Source: Cryptomeria japonica
Lineage: Eukaryota; Streptophyta; Pinopsida; Cupressales; Cupressaceae
Length of the DNA: 64,000 nucleotides
Reading direction: 5' to 3'
Assembly: GCF_030272615.1 (NCBI RefSeq)
Contig: NC_081408.1
Coordinates: 403,365,389-403,429,388, forward strand
Shown here: in pieces, positions 34,346-44,659 of the stretch
Numbering within the stretch: position 1 is the first letter of the stretch
Layout of the letters: the number at the start of each line of letters is the position of its first letter
Notes under the pieces: model-generated
Told to the model about the DNA's origin: nothing
The model's input: only the letters and a program-made list of their open reading frames with translations
Database searches by the model: none
Made by a program: the position numbers and the translations under genes

Positions 34346-34357
34346 TGGTATCAGAGC
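34346..34357 (+). other. Copia-B primer-binding site
   Basis: TGGTATCAGAGC, two bases after the LTR end; complementary to initiator tRNA-Met. Confidence 0.95.
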
Positions 34358-34407
34358 CTTGGACTTCAAAAGAAAAATTTAGAGGTACTTGAGGCAAAGA
34401 TCCAAAG

Positions 34408-35467
34408 ATGTATAAGAGGGATGCATCGAAGCTGAACAAGTCAAGCTTCTCTACATGGCAGAAAAGGATGAAGCTGCACCCATCAGGAGTTGGAGAATAT
34501 GCTGTATATTATCTAGAGAATGATTTCATTACACTGAGCACCTATCCATTAACAATGGAAGAGATAAAGGCAAAGCAAGAACATATTCAAGCAATGATTG
34601 AAATAACATCTGCATTGACCGACTCAAAGTTTAATGATCTAGAAGGCTGCAATGATGCCAAGGCAATGTGGGACAAGCTCATATCTATGTATGGCGGTGA
34701 TGAACATGTTCAAAGAGAAAAAGTGGATAGTCTAAGAGGACAACATGAATCCATGAGAATGAATGAAGGTGAGAACATAACCCAATATAGTACAAGGTTA
34801 AAGGAGATTGTCAATCAAATCAAAGGAGCAAGAGGAACCATTGAAGAGAAGGATGTCACAAGTAAGTTATTAAGAACCCTTCTACCATCTTATGCAATTT
34901 GAGTCTTTGCAATCAATGAATTGAGGTTTGTACCCAATATGCTAGTTTCTTTGGATGCTACTATTGGTAAGCCACATGCATTTGAGTTAAGTAACTTTGA
35001 TAACAGTGGGTCTTCGATAAATAAAATTGAGTCTGCATTTAGTTCTTTTCATCTTGATGAATTTGATGATTACAATGATAGAAAGTATAAGTACTCTGAA
35101 GGGAATCATAGTTGAGCAAGTGAAAGATTTTGCAAAAACATGGAGGAGGTACACAAACTTTATGAAGAAATCAGAAAGCAAGAAGAGTTTGAAGCACTAT
35201 TAGCCAGAAGGCTACCGAGAGGAAAATGTAAGTACAAAGGAAAGTTGCCTTTGAAATGTTTCAATTGTGATAAGATAGGACATATGGCTTCTAACTACTG
35301 ACAAAGATTCTACTGAAAAGAGAGATTACCGAGATGACAGACATAAAAATAATCATTACAGAGGATACCGAGACTTCAGAAGAAGAGATAGAAAGTCATG
35401 CCTAATAGCTGATGAGGAATCTAATGATGATAAATTAGATGAAACTAATACAAAGGAAGTTGTTTAT
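34408..35467 (+). pseudogene. Copia-B gag
   Basis: ATG at 34408 (MYKRDASKLNKSSFSTWQKR). The UBN2/gag region has AMWDKLISMYGGDEHVQREK and GENITQYSTR. A TGA at 34900-34902 stands where Copia-A encodes arginine (YAIRVSAI), fitting CGA to TGA. A second TGA at about 35113 follows GNHS. The CCHC knuckle near 35250-35300 reads CFNCDKIGHMASNY: the last cysteine is lost and a frame change follows at about 35298. An Arg/Asp/Tyr-rich linker (RDYRDDRHKNNHYRGYRDF) leads into protease. Confidence 0.9.
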
Positions 35468-37225
35468 GTGGCTATCAAAGATGGATCAGATGAAGAAAAA
35501 GCCCTAATATCTCACATAAATACTAATGATTCTTGGATCATAGATAGTGGATGCTCACATCACATGACAGGTGATAAACTCAAGTTTGTTAAATTAGAAG
35601 ATTATGATGGAGGTTATGTAAGATTTGGTAATGATGCACCATGTCCGGTAAAAGGTAAAGGATCCATAACACTTCTTGATAATACTAAATGTAATGATGT
35701 TTATTGGGTTGAAGGTTTGAAATATAATTTGTTGAGTGTAGCACAGCTAAACAACACAGGTTACCGAATAAAGTTTCAGAAAGGAATTGTCAAAGTTCAT
35801 GACAAGTATGGGAAGTTAGTAGTTACCGGGACACAAACAAAAGGTAACACATTTCACCTTGACTCAACTCAGAATAAGTGTCTTTATGCAAAGATAGATG
35901 ATACCTGGTTATGGCATAAAAGGTTTTGTCATGTAAATTTTGATAATCTGATCAAAATAAGTAAGAAGCACCGAGTAAGAGGTCTACCGAGTTTGGAAAA
36001 ACCTGAGAATGCTATGTGCCAAGGATGCCAGATGGGTAAGATGACAAGATTAAGCTTTACAAGTAAGTCCTACACTTCTAAGGGAATTTTAGATCTTGTG
36101 CACACTGATCTTTGTGGTCCTATGAAAGTTCAGAGTTATTATGGTGATAAGTACTTCATATTATTTGTGGATGATTATTCAAGGATGATGTCAGTTATGT
36201 TTTTAAAAGAAGAATCAGAAGCTTTTCAAATGTTTAAATGGTACAAGGCAAGAGTTGAAAATGAAACAGGAAGACAATTGAAATGTCTTAGATCAGATAG
36301 AGGAGGAGAGTTTACCTCTGATGAGTTTAACTTGTTATGCAATGATCATGGTATAAAAAGACAAGTCTCTGCACCGAGAACTCCACAACAAAATAGGATA
36401 GCCAAGAGAAGAAACAGATCTATTATGGATTGTGCCAAAACCCTGATGATTGAAAAGAAAGTGCCACAAACATTTTGGAAAGAAGCAATCAACATTGTAG
36501 TTTACACCCTGAACCGAGTACAACTGAAGAAAGGAACCTTGAAGACACCATATGAAATCTGGTATGACAAGATACCTAATGTAAGTTACTTGAAAATCTT
36601 TGGAAGTAGATGCTATGTACACAAAGATGATAGAAATGGAAAGTTTGATCAGAAAAGTGAAGAAGGAACATTTCTTGGTTATTCTTCTAGAAGTAAAGCA
36701 TTTAAATGTCTGATCAAATCATCTAACAAAATAGTAGAAAGTGCAAATGTGAAAATTGTTGAATTTGTAGAAAGAAATGATGAAGGAAATTCTAAGGAAC
36801 CAAAAGATTATGAAGAATTTGTCTATGTTCAACTGACAAGTCCTACCGAGAAAAATGCTGAAGGAAATGAAGAGGATATCCAGTTACCGAGTGATGAAGA
36901 AGATCATACAGAGCCTATTGAGCCTGTACTAGCCAAGTATGTCAGAAGGAATCATGCATCAAGTCAGATTATAGGAGATAAGGATGATCCATTGATGACA
37001 AGAAACAAACTGAGACATAACACATGTCTGATATCTGAGTTTGAACCAAGGATAGCGAAAGAGGCATTTAATAGTGAAGATTGGATAAATGCCATGACAG
37101 AAGAGATTGATCAAATCAAGAAGAATGACACATGGACACTGGTCCCAAGACCGAAGGACAAGAATGTAATCGATACAAAGTGGATTTTCAGAAACAAGCT
37201 GAATGAAAAAGGTGAGGTCATTTGA
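35468..37225 (+). pseudogene. Copia-B protease, integrase and start of reverse transcriptase
   Basis: A 585-codon open stretch. The protease has WIIDSGCSHHMTGD near residue 22-35. The pre-integrase zinc region has LWHKRFCHVNFD and CQGCQMGK. The integrase core has its first aspartate in VHTDLCGPM and the second in LRSDRGGEF. The catalytic glutamate, 36 residues after the second aspartate, is lysine (AAG at 36404-36406, in NRIAKRRN), where Copia-A keeps VVERRN. The C-terminal part has TPYEIWYDKIPNVSYLKIFGS and the reverse transcriptase start VIDTKWIFRNK. It ends at TGA 37223-37225, where Copia-A encodes arginine (VVRNKARLV). Confidence 0.9.
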
Positions 37226-38587
37226 AATAAAGCAAGACTAGTTTGCAAAGGATATGCTCAAGAAGAAGGATTTGATTACAATGAGACTTTTGCACTTGTG
37301 GCAAGACTTGAAGGAGTAAGAACATTGTTGGCATATGCTGCTTTCAAAAATTTCAAAGTATATCAAATGGATGTCAAATCTGCATATCTGAATGGTATAT
37401 TAGAAGAAGAAGTTTATATTGAACAACTTGAAGGATTTGTTGAAGACAAAAATAAAGATCAGGTATATAAATTGGACAAAGCATTATATGGTTTGAAACA
37501 AGCACCTAGAGCATGGTATGAGAGATTGCACTCTTATTTGATCAAGATTGGTTTTATAAGAACAAGTGAAAACAACAATATGTACATGAAGAATGATGAA
37601 AATGGAATACTAATCTCAACCATATTTGTTGATGATATTATCTTTTGTGGAAATGACTCTTTATGCAAGAACTTTGGAAATGAAATGAGCAAAGAATTTG
37701 AGATTTCATTAATCAATGAGATAAAGTATTTTATAGGTTTACAGATACTACAAATGAAAGATGAGATTTTCATTACTCAATCCAAGTACATAAAGGAAAT
37801 CTTGAAGAAATTTGGAATGGAGGACTCAAAACCAGTAAGTACTCCTATGACTACCAACTGTAAATTATCAAAGAATGATGAATCTGCATCTGTTGATGAG
37901 ACACTTTACCAATCCATGATTGGAAAGCTACAATATGTTGTTCACAACAGACCAGACATAGTACATGCAGTAGGTATAGTTGCAAGATTTTTTGTAGATC
38001 CCAAGGAAACACACATGACAACAATCAAGAGAATTTTTAGATACTTGAAAGGCACTGAAGATTATGGCTTAGTATATAACAAGAGAAATGATTTTGATTT
38101 AAAAGTTTATACTGATGCTGATTGGATAGGCAACATTGATGACAGAAAAAGCACAAGTGGAGGAGCTTTCTTTTTAGGAGAAAGACTAGTGAGTTGGCTT
38201 AGCAAGAAACAAGGATGTGTTTCACAGTCAACAACAAAAGCTGAATATGTTGCTGCAGCATTGAATTGTACCAATATAGCATGGATCAAATAACTATTGG
38301 AAGGTATAAATGAGAAATTTACCGAGCCAGTAACTATATTCTATGACAATACTAGTGCCATTAACATTTCAAAGAATCCTGTTATGCACTCTAAGACAAA
38401 GCACATCTCTATCAAATATCATTATCTTAGAGAAGAAGTTCAAGAGAAGAAAGTGGTGTTGGAGTATGTTAGCACAAAGGAACAAATAGCAGATATCTTC
38501 ACCAAGCCACTGCCAAGGGACACTTTTGAGTATCTTAGAAGTAAGTTAGGGGTCCTACCCCTATCTTCTACTCACCGACCGAGTTAG
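37226..38587 (+). pseudogene. Copia-B reverse transcriptase and RNase H
   Basis: The same frame continues past the TGA. Reverse transcriptase has RLVCKGYAQEEGFDYNETFA, VYQMDVKSAYLNG, KALYGLKQAPRAWYERLH and FVDDIIFCGND, all catalytic aspartates present. RNase H has VYTDADWIGNIDDRKSTSGG, QSTTKAEYVAAAL and NTSAINISKNPVMHSK. A TAA at 38291-38293 (WIK-stop-LLEGI) looks like a CAA change. The frame ends IADIFTKPLPRDTFEYLRSK ... TAG at 38585-38587. With two readthroughs this would be a full-length Copia Pol. Confidence 0.9.
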
Positions 38588-38933
38588 GTGAAAGCATCAA
38601 TTCGATGACTCTAAAGAATATCTTTTAGGAGTTGATGCTGATTTACACACTTTAGGATGTTTTGTAAAGGTGTGCAGAAAACAAATACAGGGAACAAGAA
38701 TTGAAGACATAATACTCTGACCAAGACTGAGTTGACACATAACAACAAGGAATTCACTTCTCAGCAGACGAAATCATGTTTTAGCTCTTTTATTTTTTGG
38801 CATTGTTGTCAAAGGGGGAGAAGACTAATGTATGGGGGAGAAGTCTGATGATAGGGGGAGAGCATTTTAGAATCTCACAGCTATCTAAATCTGAATCAAT
38901 TAGGTCAAATCAATTGGTTTTGCCATCAATGCC

Positions 38934-38945
38934 AAAGGGGGAGAT
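38934..38945 (+). other. Copia-B polypurine tract
   Basis: AAAGGGGGAGAT lies directly before the 3' LTR start and would prime plus-strand DNA. A second, similar junction (GGAGAGAT then TGTTGGCATT) lies 32 bases inside the LTR. Confidence 0.8.
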
Positions 38946-40467
38946 TGTTGGCATTATAACAGTCAAGGAGAGATTGTTGGCATTTCAATAAGGATATTGA
39001 GAAGGTTGTTGATGATTATGGATATAATTGATTAAGGATGTTTACTGTCTTAATATTATTATTTTGTCATTGATGTCAAGAAATTGATTTTCTAATTCAG
39101 TATGATGTTGTCATATCTTAAGAAGTATGATTTGATGAGTATAAAGATGTCAGTAAAAGACACAGAAAGATTGTGATGAATAAGGGGAGAAATAAGTTAT
39201 TCAATGGGAAACTATTACCGAGTTAGACAATGATGAGATCATGATGTTTAGATTGTTTTGATATCCTACATATGTTGTTAACTGTGAGGTTAATACTATA
39301 CTATGTTACCGAGCAAGGAACCTAGTTGGTAAACCTTAAGGAACCTAGTCAGTAAACCCTAAGGTTATCGCTATCGGTTAATGAAGGCGGAATGTCTACC
39401 GAGTGAAGTTTAGTATTTATCGAGTTGCAACCGAGCTATAACAGAATGCATTAAATGATCAAAAACATTATTTAATGAAGGAAGCTGATGAGTTGGAATT
39501 GATTAAATGATTGGTATGTCGTGCATGAAGTTTGTTAAAGAATCTATGGCAACGGAAGATTGGCAGAAAGATCTATAGCTTGGATTGAACTGCAATACCT
39601 TAGCACAAGTTCCAAGAAATGTATGCAAGTTCCAAGGCAAGGTAAAATGTTTTCAGATCGAAGGATACATTGAACCTGGTCAAGTTTGAAGATCTGATGG
39701 CTATGATTGATCATGGGATATGTGATCAAGGAGATTAAGCGGTTAGCAAATTGATTATAAATAAGGAACTCTTGATAAACAATGTATGTGGGCAAGTGTA
39801 AGCACAGGGATGCTACATAGTGATTACCAAGCACAGAAGCGTGAAGACTTGTTGATGAATAGAGTATAGAGCCCAGCAGAGGGACAAGATAAGTCCTATG
39901 ACTAGATTGTATTGAGCAAATAAGAATCTGCTTTAGCATTTTTGATGCAAAGTTGCAGATATATTTTTATTACTGTTATTTTGTGGAGTGACAGAAAATC
40001 TCTTAACCGAGTAGACTTAACAGTCTTATTTGTAAAACCCTCTAGCAAGGTGACATTCTGATTGAGTGTTTGAAACCCTTTAACAAGGTCACCTCTAACA
40101 AGGTGAAGATCCTAACAGATCTGAGGGAAATTCCTTAATCGGGTCACATCTAGCAATGTGTTTGTAATCTTTAACAAGATTTGCTTTTAATCGAGCATAC
40201 TCTAGAAGAGTATATTTCTTAGTGGGTCCGAAATCCCATAGTGGTTTTTCCCTATTTGGGGTTCCACGTTAAAATTGGTGTTATGAGTGTTGTTATGATT
40301 ATGTGTTCTTAAGGTTGCATGTTTTTCAATTTTGATTACATATATCTGTTTAAGCTACCGAGGTTGAATCTGTTGATTTTATGGAAGATTAAGTTTGTAT
40401 GATTCACCCCCCCCTCTCATCTTGTTAGCTTGGCATCTATACTTAACAATTAGTATCAGAACTATCA
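38946..40467 (+). repeat. Copia-B 3' LTR
   Basis: 1522 bases from TGTTGGCATT to AACTATCA. It is 24 bases longer than the 5' LTR, mainly because a roughly 24-base segment around GGAACCTAGT at 39318-39360 is present twice here and once in the 5' LTR. TATA box at 39756-39763. Confidence 0.95.
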
Positions 40468-40472
40468 CCACA
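40468..40472 (+). repeat. Copia-B target duplication CCACA, right
   Basis: Identical to 32841-32845. Confidence 0.95.
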
Positions 40473-42126
40473 TGGTGACCAAACCACTAGAGGCTCCAGT
40501 AGCCTCACTAATAACAAACTTAGCACCCGACCAAATTTTCCTAGCCACCATGGAGAAGGAGGACAAAGACATATTAACTTCTTGGAGAAGAAGGACCATA
40601 ATTTTATTTTCAAAAATACATTTTTTAAGAGCATATTTCTTTTGGGGGTTGTTCAGGCCCCTCATGTTCTAAGAGAGGACCTTCATTTCTTACCTTTTAT
40701 TATTGTCTCCAAGGTCCTCTTCCTTCCATTGGCAATATCCCTTACTACTTCCTTTTGTTTTGATAGTCTCTGCGACGACTGTCCCACTTTGAGATCTGTC
40801 CCCATGTCAGGCTTAGCAGTCCTAGTCTTGCATCTTTGAGTAATCCAACCCTCATCAACAGGGGTCATGCAGCCACTAGATGACGCACCAGTGGCACCGG
40901 GAGAGGGTAAGTCCTGGTTCAGGGAGGGAGCCATCAATGGGGAGTGAGCTATCTCCGGGATGAGCCAATAATATTTGCAGCAGATTGGAGAAGGTTGTTA
41001 ATACTCTCAACAAATAGATATTCTTCTATAACTGGGTCCTCAATAGCTAAGGGAGGCAGGTTCGAGCCAGGAGTAGGGGTAATAACAGGCCCCACAACAA
41101 GGTCATGGTGAATAATAGGAGCATTTGGCACTGAGTCATCCCCCAGGGCCAAAATCTTAAGCTTGAGGAGTGGGGGTGTTGGGGCCTTGCATGGAGAGAT
41201 AACATGCCCGGATTTGCGGCATTTCTGGCAGAAGTGGGTAGCATTTTCATGAACCAAAGCTTGAGTCCAGCTGCCCAGCCTGGATAAGAGGATTATGAAG
41301 TTGGGCAGGTTCATGCTCACAGTATCTTGGACACAGAAGCGAGCATAGACCAGACGCGATTTGGATCTGGTAATTTCATCAACACCTACAAAGAGATCAA
41401 ATGAGTTCCCAATCCGTTTGAAGATGGATTCATCCCAGTATTCAAGGGGGAGCCTTGGGAGATGAACCCATACCGATGCAGTTTTTTGCAAGTCCACCGC
41501 AGGGTCAAAGCCAACCTTCCAACGACAAAGGGAGAGGTTGTTACGACCATAGAACCAACAACCAGAGAGGACAAGGGTGAAATCCTCCTCAGTAGTGAAT
41601 TTGAAGAGGAAGAGGGTGCTCGGAATAGCACTGACAAAAACACTCCCCTTCAGTTTCTATTTGTCCTTGACCCATTTATGGACCATCTCCACTATGGGGC
41701 GCAGGGAGAAGAACTTCCCACCAGAGTGTTAGCCATGTTCTGTAAAATGCGGTCCAAAAGAACATCAGGAATCTTAAAAGACATTCCCTCCTCAGACTGT
41801 GAGTAGACTGGGACAAAGTTGGGGTCGACAGTCTCAGACTTTTTGACCAGCATGTTCTTCTATCCTTTGAGATTCACATTGTCATTCGGAGACTCAGAGG
41901 ATAGAGCAATTGACACGACAGGAATAGGGTCAGAATCCAAAGTTACGCTCGTGTCCTAAGGGCTCTCCAAAGGAGAACTGTCCAACTAAGGCACCGCTGG
42001 AACAAAAGGAGGAAGAGTAGTGGGACCAACAGAGGATGTGACAGATAGTGCTTGCAACGCAAGGTCCAGAACGTGGACCGTGGGTGGTGGGGGGAGTTCC
42101 CCACCAACAGAAACCACCATGAACAT
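40468..42126 (-). pseudogene. LINE copy B ORF1 and start of ORF2
   Basis: ORF1 starts at ATG 42126 and ends at 40683 with the same ATGA overlap into ORF2 (40686) as copy A. The DUF4283-like part is at about 41640-41250, and the CCHC knuckle is intact as CQKCRKSGHVISPC (41497-40949 frame). About 113 bp are missing after INNLLQSAANI compared with copy A, joining to GSSRR. The ORF2 start has a stop in place of tryptophan (KVLS-stop-NMRGL), then continues to the CCACA site where Copia-B inserted. Confidence 0.8.
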
Positions 42127-42196
42127 CGAAGGTTTGAAATTTGAACTTGCAGAGCGGGTTTAAGAATTTTATTTAGATGTTGTTATGCTTACACCT

Positions 42197-42213
42197 AAAA
42201 ATATTAAAATGTT
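42197..42213 (+). repeat. LINE target duplication, outer right copy
   Basis: AAAAATATTAAAATGTT is identical to 18864-18880, the far left end of the LINE complex. Confidence 0.8.
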
Positions 42214-44079
42214 ACTTTCTCTTAGATAAAAAAATAAAAAATTGATCGGGAAAGTTTGATTGTGCAAGATAAATAATGATTTCTTTGTCCATAGCAATTC
42301 AATCTTCTTGAAGGTCGCACTTATAACCAAACAAAATGGAAATGCTATCTTTTATCTTTCTTAATATTAAAAACTTGTGATAGAAGGGGACTCACAATTG
42401 CTTATCAACAATTTTTGAAAGGTTTTTTAATCTTAATTGAAAGCTTCAAAGCTTTTTGGATGAAGTCATAGAAATCCATATAATATTTGGGGAAATTTCA
42501 TGCAAGTATGGAGAAAGACTCGATTTGATTTGGTTACCACACTATATAGTACTCTCCTTAAATCTATTAATAATAATAGATAGGAAGTGATTGAGTATCT
42601 CCACCAAAGGATCTTTATTATCATATCTTCTCAGATTTAGCTTCTTATCTGTAATCACCACCCAATCGCATCATACTTATCAATGCTATCACATGCTAAT
42701 GACTATCATTAGCCGATAGGCTATTTTAACGTGGGCATAGCCCACCGGGATTGTCTCACGCTTGCTCGAAAATGTTTGACGTCGAGCCCATGTTTTCAAA
42801 AGTGTCAGCTTGGTAAATTTTACGTGGCTCATTCTTAGCTACCTCATCTATACTTCCTCATTCTCTCAAACAAACCACGTGCCTCCTCAATAGTGCCTCT
42901 ACATCTTGCATGGTAAATCATGCGGCTTTCACACCCTTCTTCTGAGTGTGTGGCGTCTCTATCATAGTCTTCTGCACAACACTAACAGTTCTCTCCGATC
43001 TAACAAAGGCCTTCCAAGGAGCATGACTATCTCACATCCCCCACAAAAAACAATCACCATAAAGAACAACCCTGCTATAGTAAAATCTAAAAGCAAGCGT
43101 TCTGCCACAATAACTACTAGCCGCGATGAAATTGGTGATGCCGTGCACCTGCAAACTCTTCATCAGCATTCTCGGAAGCTTCGTAGCCATGGAAGACTTC
43201 TCTCCTCAATAGAACATGCGTAACACTTAGATTTATTTTTCTATTTCCCTTGCATAGTGCTATCTAAGCCAAAGGTAACCCCCGCCATTTTTAGAAGAGG
43301 ACATTTTTTAAGACTTCACAATTCCATAATTCGTAGTATTTATAGACTAAAATTTCTAGATAAAATAGCATAAAAAATTTAAATAAAATATTTCCCACGA
43401 ATGCTCAGAAGGGAAAAAAATGTTGATGCAAAGGAAAATTATAGAAACAACCTTTGGAGATCAGTTAAGACAATTGTTTACAAAAAAAAAAATTAGGTTC
43501 TGAAATTTTGATATGCTAAATTTATTGTTCGAAGGCATGATTTGATGTAAGGCGAGTGACATATGTACTAGTAAAGTATTTTCTTGTATAAATTACAATA
43601 TGAAAAGTTTCAGGTGTGCACTTTTATACATCACAATTTGGAGTTTTTATAGTGCGTTTTCAAGTCAATGACAACTTAATATTTCTAAACGGAATGATGA
43701 ATTAGGTTTCATTAGATAAGTCACTGTTTAAAACTTTGATATTGTGATAATCAACATCCTAATCCAAGTTTCTTTAAATTTTTTCATTTAGGGGGTTTTC
43801 ACAATATCAGATGATAATAATATTAAGATTATAACCTCATGTTCCCATGCCACTGCTTAAGTCCATTTTCTATTTAATTTTAAGCAGTTGGAGTGTTCCC
43901 ATGCAAGTTTAAAATTGTTGGGAAAGGATAATTTAGAATCTTTTGCTATTTTAGTGGAGCAGCCACTATTTAGGAAATTGAAAATAAGCTGTGGGAAAAT
44001 AGGGGGGCTGGAAATAAGCAGCAATTGCTTATTGCCAAAAATGCCACGTGGCTTCACAAATTTGTTTCCCTCTTTTTTT
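42214..44079. other. Segment Y: non-TE-like DNA between LINE copy B and segment X
   Basis: 1866 bases absent from the corresponding place in unit A (between 27058 and 27059). It holds a GC-richer island at about 42720-43260 with a CACGTG G-box near 42868 and ACGTGG near 42832, and a possible small ORF. Bases 43830-44060 contain short similar phrases (GCAGCCACTATTT, AGCAGCAATTGCTTA) but no clear inverted ends. It is either an insertion in unit B or original flank deleted from unit A. Confidence 0.5.
42906..43223 (+). CDS. Small ORF of unknown function, low confidence
   Basis: A 105-codon frame, with a more plausible internal ATG at 43026 (MTISHPPQKTITIKNN) leading to a basic, Ser/Lys-rich peptide (KSKSKRSATITTSRDEIGD) that ends at TAA 43221-43223. 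It lies in a GC-richer island preceded by G-box-like motifs. I do not recognise it. It could be an exon of a host gene, a captured gene fragment, or chance. Confidence 0.2.
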   Translation: MHGKSCGFHTLLLSVWRLYHSLLHNTNSSLRSNKGLPRSMTISHPPQKTITIKNNPAIVKSKSKRSATITTSRDEIGDAVHLQTLHQHSRKLRSHGRLLSSIEHA

Positions 44080-44659
44080 TTAACATTTTATTTCTATTTT
44101 TTCTTATGCACAAATTATTACTAATATTATTAATAAAAATTTTAAGATGTCGCTTAAAAATTTGCAGAAAAAAAAGTTACTCATGGGGCCACCAGGGTCA
44201 CAAATATTTCCTAAAAAAATTGAGCAGCAACTGCTAGCTAAAAGAACTTAAGCTTGCAAACTGTACCGTTGAATGTCCACTGCCAACAAACTGCAACTCT
44301 AAGTCAGAATGTTCTTGGATAGATTGTATTTTAGGTGGCTCATTATTAGCTTAGATTTGGAGTAGTTACTATTTGGAGTAAGCAACAATTAGCATCTGTT
44401 ATGAGAAATACAAACACTTCATTCCAAACTAGATTTGGGTTATGTTTGTTTAATGTGTTTTTTATTTATATTTATGTATCATTATTAATGTAGTTAATTT
44501 TCAAACTATTCAATTTAGTTGATTTTTTAATGTTTATTTTTTATTTTTTATTTAATCTAATCATGTTAATTTTGTATTATATAAATTTATTTTTATATAA
44601 TAATCAAGTTTTGTTAATTTTTTTATAATAGAGATTTTAAGATATTTTTGATATGTTAT
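44080..44659. repeat. AT-rich flank segment X, copy 2
   Basis: Nearly identical to 27059-27643. It closes duplicated unit B, and is followed by unduplicated AT-rich DNA starting GTGTTTTTTAT. Confidence 0.85.

Larger units (their letters stand above)
32846..40467 (+). mobile_element. Copia-B, complete but inactivated
   Basis: A 7.62 kb Ty1/Copia element with two LTRs (32846-34343 and 38946-40467), initiator-Met primer site, gag, protease, integrase, reverse transcriptase, RNase H and a polypurine tract. It is flanked by CCACA at 32841-32845 and 40468-40472. The LINE sequence on the two sides joins perfectly when the element is removed. By eye the LTRs differ at about 4-5% of positions in their first 600 bases, mostly transitions. 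Nonsense changes at 34900, 35113, 37223 and 38291, and an altered integrase active site, make it inactive. The word ACCGAG is strongly over-represented. Confidence 0.95.
27648..42196 (-). mobile_element. LINE copy B, 3'-truncated by duplication, with Copia-B inside
   Basis: It matches copy A from its 20019 position to the element's 5' end at 42196. Its own parts are 27648-32845 and 40468-42196; Copia-B lies between with a CCACA duplication. It lacks the last 1.1 kb of copy A at the 3' side because it begins at a duplication junction, not at a LINE end. It also lacks about 113 bp of ORF1 found at roughly 25700-25810 in copy A. Many differences from copy A are C/T or G/A changes. Confidence 0.85.

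Noticed and set aside
27648-42196. LINE copy B as an independent insertion
   Set aside because: Its left end is not a LINE end, the flank X is duplicated along with it, and the unit lengths agree with a tandem duplication.
43830-44300. A MITE with GCAGC-containing inverted ends
   Set aside because: Short similar phrases are present but no consistent terminal inverted repeat or target duplication could be drawn.
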